DNA of 26,268 nt from contig CAKTKT010000025.1 of the NCBI GenBank assembly GCA_934572325.1, forward strand, positions 1 to 26,268, read 5' to 3'. Shown one piece after another: positions 24,297 through 26,268 of this stretch. Position 1 is the stretch's first letter. Every line of letters starts with the position of its first letter. Below the pieces are notes generated by a model, which did not search any database, was not told the origin of the DNA, and saw only the letters and a list, made by a program, of their open reading frames with translations. The position numbers were made by a program, and so were the translations under genes. Origin of the DNA: an uncultured Oscillospiraceae bacterium. GTDB lineage: Bacteria > Bacillota > Clostridia > Oscillospirales > Oscillospiraceae.

Positions 24297-24340
24297 CAGG
24301 GAACAGAATATCGCATAAACTGACCGCCTTTCGCGTATGA
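24293..24340 (+). CDS. Possible 15-residue leader ORF
   Basis: An ATG overlapping the rsgA stop (ATGA) opens a 15-codon frame reading MTGNRISHKLTAFRV and stopping at 24338-24340. GGGAG lies five bases before its ATG, inside rsgA. The frame crosses the whole left arm of the inverted repeat at 24312-24379 and stops in its loop, so a ribosome reading it would open the structure covering the next start. It could equally be a chance frame; no homologue is recognised. Confidence 0.3.
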   Translation: MTGNRISHKLTAFRV

Positions 24341-24379
24341 TGGAGAGAACACATACATGGAGGGCGGTCAGCTTATGCG
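24312..24379 (+). repeat. Large inverted repeat covering a start codon
   Basis: Arms 24312-24330 and 24361-24379 pair over 19 positions with 17 Watson-Crick pairs, one G-U pair and one A-C mismatch, enclosing a 30-base loop. In RNA, the right arm would hide the ATG at 24375 and most of its GGAGGG ribosome site. The loop holds a second possible start, ATG 24357, with GGAGAG nine bases upstream. There is no T tract, so this is not a normal terminator. A translation-controlling hairpin or a DNA operator are the main possibilities. Confidence 0.7.
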
Positions 24380-24527
24380 CAGAAGGGGCAATATGTGCGG
24401 CTTCGCGGCGATAATCGCCGGCTGCATCATCATACTCGCGCTTGTGCTGCCAAGTCAGGTGTGGTGGTTTCTGCTGGCGGCGGCGCTGATATGCCTTGGG
24501 CTATGGTATATCCGCCGCTGCTGCTGA
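24375..24527 (+). CDS. Small cysteine-containing membrane protein, unnamed
   Basis: This 50-residue frame is not a family I can name with certainty. It begins MRRRGNMCGF, has a hydrophobic segment of about 16 residues, a PSQVWWF turn, a second hydrophobic segment, and ends YIRRCC. Two short membrane spans with basic ends and terminal cysteines make it a plausible inner- or forespore-membrane protein. Its place between rsgA and spoVM suggests a sporulation link. An earlier in-frame ATG at 24357 would add six residues and also has a good ribosome site, so the start is open. Strong ribosome sites and the membrane pattern argue that it is real. Confidence 0.6.
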   Translation: MRRRGNMCGFAAIIAGCIIILALVLPSQVWWFLLAAALICLGLWYIRRCC

Positions 24528-24564
24528 CGCGCGGCGCGGCGAACGTGGGAGGAGGGAGTGAGAG

Positions 24565-24633
24565 ATGAGGATATACATTATCAAGCTGCCGAAATTCTTG
24601 GCGAATATCATCAGCAGGCTTATGGGGCGGTAA
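24565..24633 (+). CDS. spoVM: Stage V sporulation protein SpoVM
   Basis: This 22-residue gene encodes a peptide starting MRIYIIKLPKFLANII. It matches Bacillus SpoVM (26 residues), sharing the IKLPKFL core with proline at position 9. SpoVM is an amphipathic helix that recognises the curved forespore membrane and anchors the coat ATPase SpoIVA. An exceptionally strong ribosome site, GGAGGAGGGAGTGAG, precedes the ATG. Location downstream of prkC-rsgA matches the Bacillus neighbourhood. The peptide lacks the final four or so residues of the Bacillus form. The next gene resembles SipL, a SpoIVA partner, which strengthens the call. Confidence 0.88.
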   Translation: MRIYIIKLPKFLANIISRLMGR

Positions 24634-24648
24634 TACCGTCCCATAAGC
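24618..24648 (+). terminator. Hairpin spanning the spoVM stop codon
   Basis: Bases 24618-24630 pair with 24636-24648 over 13 positions, including one G-U pair, around the loop TAATA that contains the stop codon. No T tract follows, so it may be a weak terminator, an RNA-stability element or a separator before the sipL-like gene rather than a classical terminator. Confidence 0.45.
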
Positions 24649-24690
24649 GCGCATATGGTGTACAAACAGTGCAGTAAGGAGCGTATGAAT

Positions 24691-26193
24691 ATGGAAATAG
24701 GCTTTGAAAATAGAGTTGTCGGCACATATCGGGAGATCTCCCGTCAGACGAAGCGAATACAGGAGACCGCAGAGAGCGTCGTGCCCGACACGAACGACGA
24801 CATCGGCAAGATCGCCTCCGTGCAGACGGCGGTGCTGATGAAGAGCAAGGACGTGACAAGTCGGGGCGTGCTCGTCACAGGTGAGCTGACCGCCGCGCTC
24901 ATCTACATAACCGAGAGCGAGACGAGCGTGTCCTACGTGCGCCTGTCAAAGCCGTTCACGCTCGAATACGACATCGGCGACGCTGATGCGGACGCGCTGG
25001 CGCAGGTGGAGCTGACCATACAAAACAGCGAGGCGCGCGTGCTCAACCCGCGCAAGGTCTCCGTCACGTTTGAGCTTGTGGGAGAGATGAGCTGCTACCG
25101 GCAGGAGAACATCATCGTGGACACCCGCCTGCCGGAGAGCGCGCCCGAGGGGCTACACGCACGTTTCGAGAGCACCGAGCTTACAGCGCCCGACGCGGTC
25201 ATGGAAAAGACCTTTGCCATCAACGAGCAGTTCACCTTCCCCGGCGGCAAGCCGAAGCCCAGCCAGCTTGTGACGCAGTGCGTTGACTTTGCCCTCGGCG
25301 AGACACAGCTCATCGGCACAAAGGTCATCGTAAAGGGCACGGTCAGTCTCACCCTATGCTATCTCTCGAACGATGTGAATTATCCCGTGCGCGCGGAGTT
25401 TTCAACGCCGTTCTCGCAGATAATCGACACGGGCGAGGAGCGTATGGAGCATTGCAGCGCCGTGATAGAGCTCACAAGCTGCTACTGTGATATAATTGAT
25501 ACCATAAACGGCGAAAAGGCGCTCGACGCGGAGATACACGCGGTGCTCCAGCTCGTGTGCCACAGCCGTCTGAGCGTGAGCTATATTTCGGACGTATACT
25601 CCAACCTCATGCCCGCCGAGTTCACCGCGCAGACGCGCCAGATAGCCATGTCCTCCGCCATGCAGCAGGTGAAGCTCACGGCGGATGAGCGCGTCAACGT
25701 CGTAGAGGACTGCGCCGATGTGCTCAGCGTGTTCTCGTCCGTGTCGCAGGTGTCTGTCCTGCCGGATAAGATGTCCGCCGCGGTCACGCTGGATGTGATC
25801 TACCGCACGGGCGGCGGAACGCTCTCCGCCGTGCGGCGGCTCGTCAGCGTGGAGTGCAGCGCCGGAGCTGTTCAGACGAAGCTGGTGCGTGCGCGGCTCG
25901 CGGACGTATATCTCCGTCCGGACGGACCGAGTATCGACGCGCACATATGCGTCGAGGTGAGCTATCAGCTATCATCGGCGGTGGAAATACACCGCGTGGA
26001 GGCTGTCACGCTGGACGATGAGAACCCGTTCGAGCTGTCGGCGCTGCCTGCGGTAACTCTCGTGCGCGCAGAGGGCGAGACGCTGTGGGAGCTTGCAAAG
26101 CGCTATCATTCCAGCGAGGAGCGCATAAAGGCGTCAAATCCTCCGGAGGATGCGGAAAGCGGCGGACTTGTTCTCATCCCGAAGTCGGTTTGA
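24691..26193 (+). CDS. sipL: SPOCS (DUF3794) and LysM protein, SipL-like spore coat factor
   Basis: This 500-residue protein contains repeated DUF3794/SPOCS regions (roughly 35-130, 180-270 and a weaker one at 310-400) and a C-terminal LysM domain (about 455-499) with VRAEGETLWELAKRYHSS and ending LVLIPKS. This is the layout of SipL, which in Clostridioides difficile binds SpoIVA through its LysM domain and is needed for coat attachment. There is no signal peptide, fitting assembly in the mother cell. The longer frame starts at 24655, but AAGGAG lies nine bases before ATG 24691, which is preferred; ATG 24685 is too close. Other SPOCS-LysM proteins exist, so the exact symbol is likely rather than certain. 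Confidence 0.8.
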   Translation: MEIGFENRVVGTYREISRQTKRIQETAESVVPDTNDDIGKIASVQTAVLMKSKDVTSRGVLVTGELTAALIYITESETSVSYVRLSKPFTLEYDIGDADADALAQVELTIQNSEARVLNPRKVSVTFELVGEMSCYRQENIIVDTRLPESAPEGLHARFESTELTAPDAVMEKTFAINEQFTFPGGKPKPSQLVTQCVDFALGETQLIGTKVIVKGTVSLTLCYLSNDVNYPVRAEFSTPFSQIIDTGEERMEHCSAVIELTSCYCDIIDTINGEKALDAEIHAVLQLVCHSRLSVSYISDVYSNLMPAEFTAQTRQIAMSSAMQQVKLTADERVNVVEDCADVLSVFSSVSQVSVLPDKMSAAVTLDVIYRTGGGTLSAVRRLVSVECSAGAVQTKLVRARLADVYLRPDGPSIDAHICVEVSYQLSSAVEIHRVEAVTLDDENPFELSALPAVTLVRAEGETLWELAKRYHSSEERIKASNPPEDAESGGLVLIPKSV

Positions 26194-26196
26194 AAA

Positions 26197-26226
26197 ACTG
26201 TAGGTTTGTCAAACATATTGTACAGT
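26197..26226. promoter_or_regulatory. Nested dyad and possible promoter before the next gene
   Basis: ACTGTA (26197-26202) and TACAGT (26221-26226) form outer arms, and GTTTG-T-CAAAC (26204-26214) forms an inner dyad. A weak promoter overlaps it: TTGAAA (26190-26195), 18 bases, CATATT (26214-26219). This could be an operator for the gene starting at 26261. No regulator is recognised. Confidence 0.3.
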
Positions 26227-26260
26227 GATCTCAGCGGGAGACAGCCAGCGGAGGGGTCTC

Positions 26261-26268
26261 ATGGGTAA
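26261..26268 (+). CDS. Start of the next gene, cut by the window edge
   Basis: An ATG at 26261 is preceded by GGAGGGG (26250-26256). Only two codons and part of a third are visible (Met, Gly), so nothing can be said of the product. Confidence 0.4.

Noticed and set aside
24313..24342. A sporulation sigma-factor promoter before the small membrane protein (GCATA, 18 bases, TATGATG)
   Set aside because: The -35 part fits sigma-G-like sites, but the -10 part matches at only about four of seven positions, and the bases are better explained by the inverted repeat.
24629..24657. A sigma-E promoter before the sipL-like gene, using CATATGGT as the -10 box
   Set aside because: No acceptable -35 element lies at the right distance, and the upstream bases belong to the spoVM hairpin.
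1..26268. Mobile element, CRISPR or defence system
   Set aside because: No transposase, integrase, repeat-spacer array, toxin-antitoxin pair or defence-family motif was seen; gene order and base composition look like stable core chromosome throughout.

Overview
This 26.3 kb window looks like chromosomal DNA from an endospore-forming, high-GC member of the Bacillota, class Clostridia; an Oscillospirales-like lineage is my guess. The evidence is spoVM and a sipL-like gene, a PASTA-domain Ser/Thr kinase with its PP2C phosphatase, remA, a CdaA-type diadenylate cyclase, and the Bacillus-like order yicC-remA-gmk-rpoZ-priA-def-fmt-rsmB-rlmN-prpC-prkC-rsgA-spoVM. Every convincing gene is on the + strand and genes are tightly packed, often with overlapping stop and start codons. 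I saw no transposase, integrase, phage gene, CRISPR array, rRNA or tRNA.

Layout. (1) 1-6414: a promoter with a nearby dyad, then a YbaK-type editing deacylase, uvrA, recD2 and a ComF-like gene, that is translation fidelity plus DNA repair and processing. (2) 6388-8834: a divergent MreB-family gene with its own candidate promoter, then ispD and ispF of the MEP isoprenoid pathway, closed by a strong intrinsic terminator. (3) 8858-10232: a DUF3343 protein coupled to a class V aminotransferase / cysteine desulfurase-like enzyme, a probable sulfur or selenium handling pair. (4) 10238-14578: a near-consensus promoter drives cdaA-cdaR (c-di-AMP synthesis and its YbbR-domain regulator), an RseC-like membrane redox protein, YicC endoribonuclease, RemA and guanylate kinase. 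(5) 14561-24296: a strong promoter embedded in the end of gmk drives rpoZ, followed by a hairpin, then priA, def-fmt, rsmB, rlmN, prpC-prkC and rsgA, a translation-centred housekeeping run with an envelope-sensing kinase/phosphatase pair. (6) 24293-26193: a short spore-coat segment with a possible leader ORF, a large inverted repeat over the start of a tiny membrane protein, the 22-residue spoVM gene and a SPOCS/LysM protein resembling SipL. A next gene just begins at 26261.

Most of the window is conserved housekeeping DNA. The most interesting parts are the tiny genes and RNA structure at 24293-24648, the MreB-family protein lacking the expected catalytic glutamate, the PASTA kinase whose activation loop has no threonines, and the DUF3343/desulfurase pair. 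No intergenic stretch exceeds about 165 bases; the larger gaps are described under the sites they hold.
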